Of a stretch of 64,000 nucleotides of DNA, positions 10,765 through 21,754 are shown in pieces. Source of the DNA: Maniola hyperantus. Lineage: Eukaryota > Arthropoda > Insecta > Lepidoptera > Nymphalidae. The notes beneath the pieces are model-generated. The model worked only from the letters and a program-made list of their open reading frames with translations. It did no database searches and was not told the DNA's origin. The translations under genes and the position numbers were made by a program. Where the stretch lies: the NCBI RefSeq assembly GCF_902806685.2, contig NC_048545.1, positions 9,659,852 through 9,723,851 of the forward strand, read 5' to 3'. Numbering within the stretch: the first letter of the stretch is position 1; each line of letters opens with the position of its first letter.

Positions 10765-11264
10765 TTTTTTAGAGTTTCGTACCCAAAGGGTAAAACGGAG
10801 CCCTATTCCGATACTCCGCAGTCCGTCCGTCTGTCTGTACGTCTGTCACCAGGCTGTATCTCATGAACCGCGATATGTAGTTGAAGTTTTCACACAATAT
10901 GATGTATTTCTGTTGCCACTAAACAACAAATAGGTACTAAAGTTTGTTGTATAAACGTGATTTTTTTGCTCGATATTGATAACGGCAACTGGTAGACGCT
11001 ACTTTAAAAATAGATAATTAAATTAAAATAAAACAAGCTCCCATAAAACAAACATGATTTTTGCCCAATTTTTTCAAAGTAAATTTATTATACCAAGTGG
11101 GGTATCATTTGAAAGCGTTTTATCTGTACATTCTAAAACAGATTTTTATTTATTTTTGTGATTTTTATACAAAATAGTTTTTGTTTTATCGTGCAAAATG
11201 TCGAAAAAATACACGGAACCCTCAGTGTGTGTCTGACTCGCACTTGGCCGGTTTTTTCCAGTTA
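10765..11264 (+). repeat. Interspersed repeat F, long copy
   Basis: Begins AGAGTTTCGTACCCAAAGGGTAAAACGGAGCCC, then GTCCGTCCGTCTGTCTG, CCAAGTGGGGTATCATTTGAAAG and ATCGTGCAAAATGTCGAAAAAATAC, and ends TGACTCGCACTTGGCCGGTTTTTT. The copies at 57877-58360 (+) and 62962-63284 (-) share this order. No ORF is present. It may be a LINE 3' UTR or a large non-autonomous element; the class is undecided. Confidence 0.65.
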
Positions 11265-11714
11265 GCCCTTGACTGCAATCTAAGAGAGATTATTATAGTA
11301 CAATAAAAATTAGCTACATTTGGCTCTCCCAAATACCTAGGCCACACTTTTCCTTCCTTAACTCAGGAAGAAGAAGTATCGCCTAGATATTTGGGAGATC
11401 TAGGCGACATCTATCAGATCTAGATCTAATTACCTAGGCCACACTGACTCATTATTGTAGCATAAATTAAAAATAAAGCATATTACTTGTAATATTTTTT
11501 AATACGTAAAAGGTATACAATATGATTAATGTGCCAGCTGAAATAATACTTTCGAGTAGGTATTTCCTTTGATTGTATCATGGTCATGACTAAAATTGTT
11601 TGTTTTCAAGTTGTCTCCAATTAGATTCCGGGCTACACTGCAGTGAATTAAACTAGGCACGATTTAGGAAGTGCTTTTATTAGCTTCTGATCTTGTATGA
11701 TCGTAGGTTTTGAA

Positions 11715-11822
11715 CAGCACCAGTTCACAAGACTGACTGACAGACTGACAGACGGACGGACGGACGGTTACCCGAGGTAATAGGGTCCCGATGGCACAAT
11801 ATGCTTTGGGTAACCCAAAAAA
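11715..11822. repeat. Fragment of repeat F type
   Basis: A GACGGACGGACGG run with TAGGGTCCCGATGGCAC resembles the GTCCGTC-rich 5' part of repeat F in reverse. Too short to place firmly. Confidence 0.35.
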
Positions 11823-12127
11823 AGAAATTATTTGCTTATAGTTTTAGAAAAATACGGATTGAAACTGGAGATTGCTTCCATTTTTCTTTTCCCTTCTAAT
11901 AAAACGAGCGAGAAAAGTTTCTTTACGACCTGACCTGGTCTTCGAGTTGGTTACAAATTGAAAGTCTTCGGAGCAATTTTAAACGGGTATCGAGTGCATC
12001 GGTCGCCTTCCCAAGTCTATAAATCAAGTGTGATTGCGATCGGTGCCGTAAGCTTAGGCGTATAGTAGGATCACAATCAATGTTTCAATTTCCGGATAGA
12101 TCCTCAAAAACGTAATCATAATCATAA

Positions 12128-12470
12128 CTAGCTGACCCGCCCCGGCTTCGCTCGGGTGGAATTTAGAAAATAGAGGTGGGGGTTGAATTTCCAAAAATCT
12201 TGGAACACGTATTTCTTCATTTGTGACCGAAAATCCAAATACCAATTTTCATGGAAATAACTTGAAAAATGACGGACTTTCAAACAAATTTTCATCCCCT
12301 ATCTAACCCACTTAGGGGTAGAATTTCGAAAAATCCTTTCTTAGTAGATACCTACTGTTTACAAAGAACACACCCTCCAAATTTCATGTCTCTAGGACCA
12401 GCGGTTTAGGCTGTGCGTTGATAATATATGTCAGTCAGTCAGTCAGGACTTTGAATTTTATATATACAGA
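12128..12470 (-). mobile_element. Helitron-like repeat, long family B variant
   Basis: Opens ACTAGCTGACCCGCCCCGGCTTCGC and ends with GTCAGTCAGTCAGTCAGGACTTTGAATTTTATATATA. It carries the B core twice removed (TTAGGGGTAGAATTTCGAAAAATCCTTTCTTAG). It is a longer variant of family B, also seen in pieces at 24680-24905 and 33790-33837. Confidence 0.6.
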
Positions 12471-12499
12471 AGATTATTTTGTAAGTGATGTATATAAGT

Positions 12500-12750
12500 G
12501 GGACCCATTGCCATTCCACTACTGGGCACGAATGATAGCGGATTGGCAGACTTCACACACCTTTGAGAACATTATGGAGAACTCTCAGGCATGCAGATTT
12601 CTTCGCGATGTTCTCTTCACCGTTAAAGCAAGATATATTTAATTGCTTCAAACGCACATACCTCCAAAAAGTTAGAAGTGCGTGCCCGAGATCGAACCCT
12701 CGACCTCCCGAAAAGAAGACTGACGTCTTAACCAGTAGGCTGTCACCGCT
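12500..12750 (-). repeat. SINE S1, near full length
   Basis: The minus-strand head is at 12680-12750: an A-box-like GCCTACTGGTTAAGACG and a B-box GAGGGTTCGATCTCGGGC. It is followed by the body (GCTTTAACGG, CATCGCGAAGAAATCTGCATGCCTGAGAG) and the tail region with CGCTATCATTCGTGCCCAG. A tRNA-derived, RNA-polymerase-III type SINE; it needs a LINE partner to move. Confidence 0.8.
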
Positions 12751-12906
12751 TCAAACATATAACTTAGTTTAAGCGAAATCGTTGTAAACATAATTCCATT
12801 TTCTTTAACGACCACTTATTTTGCAAATCATATTAATCCATCACCAAAAACGTGACTATAAAGGTAACGTTTTTTCATAGATGTGAGCCTCTATCCATTT
12901 ATAACG

Positions 12907-13162
12907 CAACTAGACGATGCCTGCAACTTCGTCTTTAGGTTTTATTAATCTGGTGAAAACTCTTTGAATTTCCAGAACAATAAAAATAGCAGTCACTCTT
13001 CATGTCCTTCTACATAAATGCAAATCACATTGATCTGTTGCTCAATTGTGTTGTGATTTAATTTAGTTTAATTATTTTGCCGTATTAAGGTACTGATGGT
13101 AAGACAAACCAACAAACCAATAAACCAACAAACAAACACACTTTTGCATTTATAGTATGGAT
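12907..13162 (-). mobile_element. Helitron-like repeat, variant with (AACAAACC)n
   Basis: Degraded reverse copy of the variant seen clearly at 61966-62185: GCCTGCAACTTCGTC, AACTCTTTGAATTTCCAG, then ACAAACCAACAAACCAATAAACC and CTTTTGCATTTATAGTATGG. Confidence 0.5.
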
Positions 13163-14557
13163 AGGTAGTGATAGTAGAAAGTATGATTCTTATACCAGGA
13201 TGTGCATTGTGCAAGGCATGTTTAAAACTATGGTCACCCTACTGCCGAACAATAGTACGGGCGGAACAACGAACTCAATTGTGTTAAGTCAGATGCACCT
13301 GTGCATTGCACTGGAAAGACGTTGCGCTATCTTAAGGTTTGGACAGACAGAAAGCGTGACGGCAGCGGCAACTCTAGGTGAACTTTCGCGTCAACGAGGG
13401 GAAAGGGAAATATTGGTCATAATTAACATGGCTAATATTCTTAAAAAAAACGGTCTATGGCATCTAGTGATGCCACCGTCAGTCAGACGCCAAAGACACT
13501 CGAGTCGAAAGTCCACCTTTACAACTATACTGGTTGTAAAATATTGGTGCACGCGAGGCAATACAACTTTACAACAAAAGACGTTTTATTGCCCCGCATG
13601 CAACGAGATATTGCGACGACTGTAGTAATATATTTATAGGAAACTGTATGCAGCACGTCACATTGATGGCATCACACTCCTACGCGTGCTTTTACATTTT
13701 GGTATCCTTGGAAGAAACTGCCCTTTGAAATACAGATAGCTAGCGTACTATAGTCGTTTTCCTAGTGCAGGGGTTAGAGTTTTAGGGTTTATAAGCCTTA
13801 TATAAGCCCCCCATTGCCTCTTACTTCATAATTTTACTGAATGGATCGATAAATCGCTTTATACAATACTGCCTTATTTACAAGCAGTCTTTTTACATGA
13901 AGAAACTATTCTAGGAGCCGCGTTGAGGCTGCCGTCACTGGTGGTGTCTGCCCAAGCCTTTATAGTAACACCAAAACGTTTAATTTACAAGATGGAGTCA
14001 ACGGGTAGCTCCAATATTCATCATTACATTAAATTTCTAAAAAGGGTCGTAGAGGACCAAATCTAAATCACGATATCAAAAATATATTGAAATCCCGAGT
14101 AAGTATTTCGAAATCAATCTTCTTGCAAAAGTTTCAAAATTTCATCACAGTATTGGAGTGGGGTGGGGGGTGAACTCCGACGGTCACAAGTTCAATTCGC
14201 AGACGGAAACTTGAACTTGCACCATCGAACTGTTCTTGATTGCAGTCCCGTTGGAAAATTTTCAGCAAATACCTACTTTTATTCAGGGAGTTGTCATATT
14301 ACTAGAGCAGCTATCTCCGGGACTTAAAATTATTGGTGTTTAAGTTAACCAATCTTCATATAGACCTTTGAACAATATTGCTTTTCTTAATCAGTAAATT
14401 GGAGCAGACTTGTACTTATTTACATACTCTGTTAAAATATTTTTATTACATGAAGCATTTCAACGTGCCCGTCCATTAAATTTGAGTGGACAGGAGACGT
14501 GCGTGATTCGATCAATTATTGTGTCAGATTATCAAGTCACTTTAGAGTAAAGGATGA
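13163..14557. other. No convincing gene
   Basis: Contains a 141-codon + frame (13200-13625). It includes a fragment of the SINE S2 tail (ACATGGCTAATATTCTTAAAAAAAA at 13427-13449) inside the frame, has no domain and shows no initiation or splice support, so I do not call it a gene. The rest is unique. Confidence 0.4.
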
Positions 14558-14713
14558 TTTATGCTTGACCGTGCCAGGCGCGAGCCGTGTACGAGTTTTT
14601 CGAGCCCAGCCCATGCCTCGCGTTCATATAACAGCGAGTGTAATATAAACGTACACGACCGAGCCACGTCCGAGACACGGACGCATCACGGTTACGGCAC
14701 GGTGAAGCATAAA
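14558..14713. mobile_element. MITE M5 (single copy)
   Basis: Inverted ends TTTATGCTTGACCGTGCC (14558-14575) and GGCACGGTGAAGCATAAA (14696-14713), one mismatch. The interior is rich in CGAGCC / CACGGA and their complements. The GTGGCACGG-like words continue to 14810, suggesting a second decayed copy alongside. Confidence 0.6.
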
Positions 14714-16062
14714 CTGCTTCATATGAAATGTTCGCGATGTTTTGAATCTGTGCCTCGTCCGTACCTCGTACGTGGCACGGTTCGTGCTTCGTGTCCGTGA
14801 ACTTCTATCAGAAAGATGGACTTCACTATTCATTCACTTAATTATATTATTACTTTGAACGAGTATTATGTACTTACAAAATAATCCATACTTATTGCTT
14901 TAATGCTTCAAAGAGGGTATTTTTTTGAACGCCTAGTTCAAGGATTGTTGATCTATTAGACTATAACTCAATACTTTATATCTCTCTTGGTAAAATTGAA
15001 ATAGAATTTCTGCTACTCCGTATAATTAAACTTAAAAGTTGAAGGATACATCTCCCGGGGATGTATTCTTATTACCTCTAGGATTTCATAATTTAAAAAC
15101 ATGCGGTTATAAATTTTCTTATAAAGTTTTAAATTAAGCTCAATATCAAGAATATTTTACTTGTCAGCAAAATTTTGAGCTGATCTAGAGGAGTTGTCAA
15201 AATACATTCTAGAATCAGTAGATAAGTTAGGAGTACGTTTTATGAGAACACAGACATTAGACTACCTATTCTCCTACGCTCCTTGCTATCCAAGTTTGAG
15301 TTGGCACTGCAAGTTTCACAACTAAACTGTCTTTAGCAAATATTAATTGGAGAGGTTTCTGCTCCCATCTGAAGACAAATACTTAGAGGACTTAGTTCGC
15401 AAGTAGTATTAGGGACTTAGCACACTAAACCTGAACTATGAGGTATGAGCATAAGTACTTATAAGTTTCGCTTTTGAGAAATACTTGGTATCGTTTGGCT
15501 TTACCAACCTACCTTGAGGTTTACTATGATCACTATGTAATTATTATGTAATTGGAGCTTGATTTTATTCTAAGTAACGTATAGCTTAGTTGTGACAGCG
15601 TATCTTCAGGCGATTTCGATGGTTTGCAAGGTTGACCAAAGTTGGTAACTGGATGGGTGTTCAACTTTGAAGATCCAACTTGGACTTTTTTATCTGCAAA
15701 TCGACTTCCCGTTGGTAGTGTACCTACCTACTCAAAATCATGTCTTAGGAGGAACGGTCTGGAAGTCTATATCGTACTTATTATTATCCCAATCCCACTG
15801 TGATTAATGAAAAGATCACGACCCTCAGCAATGAGGAATACACACTGAGAGAGAAAGATAAAGGAGAAAAAGGAGTCAAAATCATATTTTTGAAAATGAA
15901 TGAATGAATGAATGAATGAATGGATGAATGAATGAATGAAATCTTTTCTTTAATAAACTTTTACAAGTGCTTACGAATAGTCGGATGCATCTACCACTGG
16001 TTCGGATTGCCTTTTATATTAATTAACTGAAGCCCACACTCCTCATTCATAAATCTATCTAT
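14714..16062. other. Unique stretch with a (GAAT)n microsatellite
   Basis: I see no gene. A GAAT/GGAT microsatellite lies at about 15896-15942. The rest is AT-rich non-coding DNA. Confidence 0.5.
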
Positions 16063-16245
16063 ACTATTATATAAAGAGGTAATGTCGTTAAGTTTATTTG
16101 TAGGGGGTAATCTTTGGAACTACTGAACCGATTTTAAAAATTCTTTCACCAGTAGAAAGCTACATTATTCAGAGTAACATAGGCTATACGGGATCTTAAA
16201 AAAACCTAAATCTACGCGGGCGAAGCCGCGGGGATCAGCTAGTAT
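16063..16245 (+). mobile_element. Helitron-like repeat, family D
   Basis: Mirror copy of 5331-5512: TATATAAAGAGGTAATGTCGTTAAG, ACTGAACCGATTTTAAAAATTC, ending CGCGGGCGAAGCCGCGGGGATCAG-CTAG|T. The GCGGGCGAAGCCGCGGG hairpin and CTAG|T end are well preserved. Confidence 0.7.
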
Positions 16246-17886
16246 ACTATAAAATAATTAAATGGAAAATTATAGCACTGATCTAAAATTTAATCGCTCT
16301 TTTCCGACACTTTTCCACATGATCTGCGTCCGCTAGTGAATTATAAACGCGATCACGGGGATAAGCGGGCAGTATTTTAAATCCCCAGGCAGGTAGTTAG
16401 GTAGAATATTCTGCGCACAATTTTCTCGGCTTAGCCCTGAGCCCGTTTTGAATGTGGACCCAACGTTGATGCGGCCGGATTTGAGCTAGTCACGAAGTTT
16501 CAGTCTTTGTTTATACGTCCATTTGCAGCCGTGTACAGAGACTTAGGTATTATATGAGTACTTACCTACTTAGGATTAGCAGTAAAGTACTAGTATAATA
16601 TACAGAAATATAAAGTTTTTTAAAAATAAACTTTTACAAACGCTTTTAATGTCTTTGGGTAATAGGGAAAACCAACAGAGGTAAAAATTTGTGACGATTG
16701 AAAATACGGTCCTCTGGTCCCATCAACGGTCTCAACCGCCTGGTTCGTTACCGGTTAGACATTTATATAGATATTCTGTTCATTATAGAAGATATTATAA
16801 CGAAATCGTACTTATTTAAGTTCCTATGTAAGTATACTAAGTAAAGATTATCGTAATAATTTAAAGAACTTGCTATTATAAAAGCAATGGAACTGGATAT
16901 TTTTAATAAGTGAACGAAAAATTATATTCTCAGCTCCTTTAAAAGTTTCTTTATTTCATTTCAGCTACATTCGAAGCCAACTTCAAGATTTTCTCCTTAA
17001 ATTAAAAGTTATAAGAGTAGTTATTTCTGAAGTACCGTTAATAAAACTTTGCCACTTAATTAACATTCGAAAGTACCTGAAACGCCAGTTTTTATTATAG
17101 AGAAAAGTTATTGAGGAAATTTTATAATTAAATTGAACTAGAAAGAAAGATTTTTCCTTCCGTTGACAGAAGAACGATAGCAGAAAGCATATCTACCGAA
17201 AGAAAGGAAAATAGTTGTAGTGTTTATTTTTATTTCAAGCGTTCCTTTATGATTACCTATTCCCCATATTATATTATCTGCTTTACAGTCCTGAAGTCTT
17301 GAATTATCATCATAAATCTAAGGAAGAAGTTGACCTAAGGCCTAATATATAGTGGCGAATATATGGCCTACGTAATAAATAATTTAGATTTTTCAACATT
17401 GATTTAATTTGCTGTATGAAAAAAACTAAAAACGAAAGCTATTACCTAATTCCTGATAAATCGATAGACAGACAGACGGATCGACGGACTGGGCGAAACT
17501 AAGGCTTCCATTTATATTAAATATAGGTACTACATGAGAATAGGTACTAAAAATGAAACTAAAAGATAGTCTTCTCAGAGCAAGATCCACAATCGTTATA
17601 GAACGAACAATAACACGGCTTTCTTCACAAGTAAATAACTCCGCTTCACTGAACGTCAAAGCACATCTGTCCCAATTATACCCTCATTTTTCATCCCAAC
17701 GTAGTGCGAGCTTAGGGTCTTTTCAGATGTGCTACAATAAAGGGGCAAAAATGTTACAATACACAAAAAAATATGAAAATGCGTAGTTCCATTCACACAT
17801 ACTACGCACAAGTATGTGCCTACTACCAGAGTGAACTAGAGTGAGGCAACTCTCGGTTTAATCTTGAATTGACAATAATGTCAAAT
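16246..17886. other. Unique stretch, no firm gene
   Basis: A pyrimidine-rich acceptor-like site (TTTATTTCATTTCAG, ending 16964) precedes a 45-codon open + frame containing YIRSQLQDFLLKLK. No upstream partner exon or polyA support was found, so I leave it uncalled. The frames near 17426-17786 lack any domain. Confidence 0.35.
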
Positions 17887-18075
17887 ATTAGGCTATGGTG
17901 ACGTGAAATCCAAGGAAAATAGGGCTAATTTAGGTAGGGCTAACTGCCTCAAATGTATTAACACATGTACTTACTTCAGCGTGCTAGATTCCCGAAGGCT
18001 TAGGTCTTCCCACGGCACTCCGTACCTAACATTTGCCAGGGTCGCTACTTTGCAAGTTGTAAGTTAGATTTAGAT
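17887..18075 (-). pseudogene. Protein-like relic with an in-frame stop
   Basis: The minus strand reads as a continuous protein-like stretch containing VATLANVRYGVPWEDLSLRE and then STLK, a TAA, and VHVLIHLRQLALPKLA, ending at a TAG. The bases after STL can also be read as AA|GTAAGTACATG, a plausible splice donor. So this is either a pseudogene or TE fragment with a CAA-to-TAA change, or the end of an exon. Family not recognised. Confidence 0.3.
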
Positions 18076-18228
18076 ATGGCTCTGTTTCTAACATCGAGTG
18101 GAGTAATTGCATATCCCAAAAAGTCAATTGAGGAGCTAGCGAACAAAACGGAGTAATTTCACTTCAGATCATAATAATTTTTTTTTATTAATCCGGACGT
18201 TTTTTGCCCAGTAAATTTAAATCTGAGC

Positions 18229-18366
18229 TTATTTCCAAGCAAAACGACCTAAAAATTGAATCCAAAGTTCATAATTCCGATCACTGAAAACGAATTTCAT
18301 TTCTAAGCAAAACGGCCTAAGACTATATGCTATTTAGTTCAAAATTCGTGATTTCGATCAAAACGG
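18229..18366. repeat. Two-copy degenerate tandem repeat (about 70 bp)
   Basis: Unit 1 (about 18229-18295) and unit 2 (about 18296-18366) both read TTTC(C/T)AAGCAAAACG(A/G)CCTAA, then a variable part, then TTCA(T)AATTC(C/G)... GATC and AAAACG. Non-coding. Confidence 0.6.
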
Positions 18367-18578
18367 TGTAGCTACAGAAAGTTTCAGAAGCTTTCATTCA
18401 GGTTTTTGATCCTCTTGTAAAGTTTTATTAGTGCAATTTACACCGTTTTCTTTGCCAGGTTTCCGTAGTTTCTGTGTATTTCACCTATAAGCTGTAGCCT
18501 GTAAGTCCTGCTGGAATTTTTTCCGCTGTGGTGTGATTGTGATGTGGTCCGTTTGAATAGACTCTAAGAGCGAAGGAA

Positions 18579-18608
18579 AAATAAAATAAAATAAAATAAA
18601 ATAAAATA
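18579..18608 (-). repeat. (ATTTT)n 3' tail of the CR1 element
   Basis: On the minus strand the retrotransposon ends AAATAAATGATT followed by about six ATTTT units. CR1-clade elements end in short tandem repeats rather than a simple polyA, which agrees. Confidence 0.75.
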
Positions 18609-18838
18609 ATCATTTATTTGCAAGAATGTTTGTACAAGAAAGATGAAAATTACACTATAATCAGAGGCCATAACATTCTACTAAATTAATAGTGTGCAAA
18701 TATTTTTGAGTACCAATTTGTAAAATAATTACTTAATAGTCAATGAAACAAAAAATTAAATTAATAGTCAAAAAACAATTATAATCAAAATACATAATAA
18801 TGATTAGGTACAATTTTATAATGTCACAAAGTCAGAAA

Positions 18839-21754
18839 TTATACCATGGTATTAATATTATCCTCGAAGAACTCATTCACCGCATAATAGCACCTATTTA
18901 ACAATAGTTGAAACAGTTTTGATTTAAAAATACTTGTATTCAGTTTTTTTAAGCTTTCTGGTAACTTATTATAGATGCGTATGGCCATGCAATACACGTT
19001 TTTTTGGTATAAATTTATTCTTTGTCTTGGCACTACAAGTTTGTTTTCAAATCTATTCGACCTTGAAATTGTGTCAGCCGTACTCAAAAAATAATTTCTA
19101 TGCTTATGTACAAAAACAGATGTTTCGAGTATATAGAGGCACGGGAGAGGTAATACCTTGCAACTTTTAAAAAGTGGCTTACAAGTTTGTAGGGGTTCAG
19201 CTCCACATATAGCTCTAATACATTTTTTTTGGACCCTAAAAGCTCTTAAAACATCCACGGAATTACCCCACAGGATGAGACCGTAACGTAGGAGAGAGGA
19301 AACATACCCATGATATGCGCAAAGAGCTGCTTCTTTAGATGTCACTCTTTTTAGTTTATATAAAGCGTACACAAATCGATCTAATTTTTTACATATCGTG
19401 TCTACATGAAGTTTCCAATTTAAAAATTTATCCATTATCACACCAAGGAATACAGTTTGATCTACATGTTCGATGCTTAAATTATTACACATGACTTTAG
19501 TATTTATGGGAGTACTGCTATATGTTTGAAACTGTGTATATTTAGTCTTGCTAACGTTTATTGATAAATTATTTTGACTCATCCATTGAACAATATTGCC
19601 CAGACTTTCATTAATTTCCTGTTCAAAACTTTCTTTATTTTTACATTGTATTATGAGAGTCGTGTCATCAGCATATTGCACACACTTGCACTCAACAGAG
19701 TCAGGAAGGTCATTTGCGTACAAGAGGAATAATAGTGGCCCCAGTATGCTTCCTTGTGGTACACCGCATTTATTTATTTTATAGTTGGAAGTATATAATA
19801 GTTTTGTATTACCACGGATTTTGCTTATTTGTACACATTGCTGTCTATTATTTACGTAGCTAAGTAGCCATTGGTGTGCATTTCCTCGTATTCCATAATT
19901 CAGCAGTTTATTCAAAAGTATTTTGTGACTGACGAGATCAAACGCTTTTGACATATCAAGGAAAATGCATGCCACAGGGATTTTCTTGTTTAAACTCTCA
20001 GTTATTAGTTTTGTCAGGGTAAAACAAGCTAATGATGTGGAGCTGTTTTTTAAAAATCCGAATTGTTCGGGTTTCAATATTTTATGTTTGGAGACAAATT
20101 GGTATATTCTTTTGTACATAACTTTTTCGAATACTTTCGCTATGATAGGTATAAGTGTTATTGGTCTATAATTATTAGGGTCTTTTGTCGACCCTTTTTT
20201 ATGTATTGGCTTTACCACTGAGTATTTAAGTCGTGTTGGAAATTCTCCTTGTAAAAAGGACAGGTTTATAATGTGACTCAGAGGACGTGATAAGTGTTTG
20301 GAACAAAGTTTGATCACTCTTGTATTTATTTCATCGTAACCTGTAGAATTTGTGTTCTTTAGCTCCATAATAGTTTTATATATTTCAGTGTCATCTGTGG
20401 GATATAGGTAAATGCTATCTTTTATATTGTTATCAATATTGTCATATGAGAGGGATGTATGAGGTGTTTTGTTAGTTAGATTTATAAAATACTCATTAAA
20501 TTTTTCTGCTATTTTCTTTGCGGTAATATATTCAATACTGTCCATTTCTATACTATTTATTTCCCTATTTTTATTTTCCTTTGCTGGTACAGTATATTTC
20601 TTTATTATATTCCAAGCAGCTTTACACTTATTTTTTGAACTTATAACATATCTAGAATTGGTCATACGTTGTGCCTGTGTAATGCATTTCTTAAATAATT
20701 TATTATAATTTTTGTATTTAATCTTATTTATTTTCTTATCTGAAGAGTTCAGTCGATATGATAAATATAGAATTCTCTTACGAATGCAGCACTTCCTTAT
20801 ACCTCTAGTGATCCAGGCGCTAACTTTCTTATTTGCGGTAACTTTAACTTTAATTAAAGGAAAACATAGTTTATAAAATAGAGTAAGTGTGTCATGAAAG
20901 GAATCAAATGAACTATTTGTCCCAGTGCTGTCAAGTATCTCGCTAAAAGTTAATGATGCTATGCAATCACAGAATTTTTCAGTATTATCTTCACTAAGGT
21001 CGCGTTTAAATTCAAACCAATAGGAGAGTTTATTTTTGTTACTAGCATTAATGGGAGTGTCAAAAGTTATTGATTGACAGGTTTCATGATCAGATAATCC
21101 CATATAGTGCAGTTCAGCTTTTACGTCCGGTATATTACTAGCAATTATATCTATACAGGATTTTTTCCGAGTAGGTTTTAGTATATGATGGTTCAAATTG
21201 CAATTATCTAGAATCGATTGAAGTTCCTGTGTTGATGGATTTTTCGTGAGTAGGTCTATATTCCAATCGCCACATAGTATAATGCGCTTTTGTTTCTTTT
21301 TGATCAATATATTGGTCAGACTTCTAAGATTTTGGAGAAATTGGTTAACGTTCGAGTTAGGTATTCGATATATGCAGACAATAATGGCATTGATGGATGT
21401 TATTTCGGTGGCGCAATACTCAAAAAGGTATGGTATAGGTTTGACGGATAATGCTATTGGCTTATTTTCCAAATATTTTTTTAGGAGAATACAGCTTCCA
21501 CCTCTTCGTTCCGAACTTCTAGAGAAAGATGCCGCTAATTTGTAGTTCTTTAGGTTCAAGTTTGATTCAGAGCCATTTTTTATAAAAGTCTCGGTTAAGC
21601 AAACTATGTCAATGTCACCAATTCTTTGTGCAAGGTTCTCAATTGTGAGATGAAATAATTCCTGTTTGTTTAGGATGCCTGCTATATTTTGATGCAATAC
21701 GGTAAAGGGAGAGTTAGTTTGAGTATTATTCAAGAAAAAGCTGATTTCTACCAT
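18839..21754 (-). CDS. CR1-like ORF2: AP endonuclease and reverse transcriptase
   Basis: 971 residues, intact, starting at ATG 21752-21754 and overlapping the ORF1 end by 29 nt in another frame. The apurinic-like endonuclease spans about 18-230: N23 in LHQNIAG, E55 in CLTETF, the YR motif at 129-130, D163/N165 in CGDWNID, D202, and SDH at 221-223. The reverse transcriptase spans about 510-790: KPIHKKGS with NYRPITL (about 515-535), FLDMSKAFD (598-606, D600 metal ligand), GVPQGSILGP (664-673) and YADD (694-697). The thumb and C-terminal part follow to 971. The protein nicks target DNA and reverse-transcribes its own RNA at the nick. All catalytic residues I can check are present, so it may be active or was recently. 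Expression presumably depends on reinitiation or leaky reading at the ORF1/ORF2 overlap. Confidence 0.93.
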   Translation of the reverse strand: MVEISFFLNNTQTNSPFTVLHQNIAGILNKQELFHLTIENLAQRIGDIDIVCLTETFIKNGSESNLNLKNYKLAASFSRSSERRGGSCILLKKYLENKPIALSVKPIPYLFEYCATEITSINAIIVCIYRIPNSNVNQFLQNLRSLTNILIKKKQKRIILCGDWNIDLLTKNPSTQELQSILDNCNLNHHILKPTRKKSCIDIIASNIPDVKAELHYMGLSDHETCQSITFDTPINASNKNKLSYWFEFKRDLSEDNTEKFCDCIASLTFSEILDSTGTNSSFDSFHDTLTLFYKLCFPLIKVKVTANKKVSAWITRGIRKCCIRKRILYLSYRLNSSDKKINKIKYKNYNKLFKKCITQAQRMTNSRYVISSKNKCKAAWNIIKKYTVPAKENKNREINSIEMDSIEYITAKKIAEKFNEYFINLTNKTPHTSLSYDNIDNNIKDSIYLYPTDDTEIYKTIMELKNTNSTGYDEINTRVIKLCSKHLSRPLSHIINLSFLQGEFPTRLKYSVVKPIHKKGSTKDPNNYRPITLIPIIAKVFEKVMYKRIYQFVSKHKILKPEQFGFLKNSSTSLACFTLTKLITESLNKKIPVACIFLDMSKAFDLVSHKILLNKLLNYGIRGNAHQWLLSYVNNRQQCVQISKIRGNTKLLYTSNYKINKCGVPQGSILGPLLFLLYANDLPDSVECKCVQYADDTTLIIQCKNKESFEQEINESLGNIVQWMSQNNLSINVSKTKYTQFQTYSSTPINTKVMCNNLSIEHVDQTVFLGVIMDKFLNWKLHVDTICKKLDRFVYALYKLKRVTSKEAALCAYHGYVSSLLRYGLILWGNSVDVLRAFRVQKKCIRAICGAEPLQTCKPLFKSCKVLPLPCLYILETSVFVHKHRNYFLSTADTISRSNRFENKLVVPRQRINLYQKNVYCMAIRIYNKLPESLKKLNTSIFKSKLFQLLLNRCYYAVNEFFEDNINTMV

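Noticed and set aside
13200..13625. 141-codon + frame
   Set aside because: Longest frame outside the retrotransposon, but it includes a piece of SINE S2 tail, has no domain, and lacks initiation or splice support.
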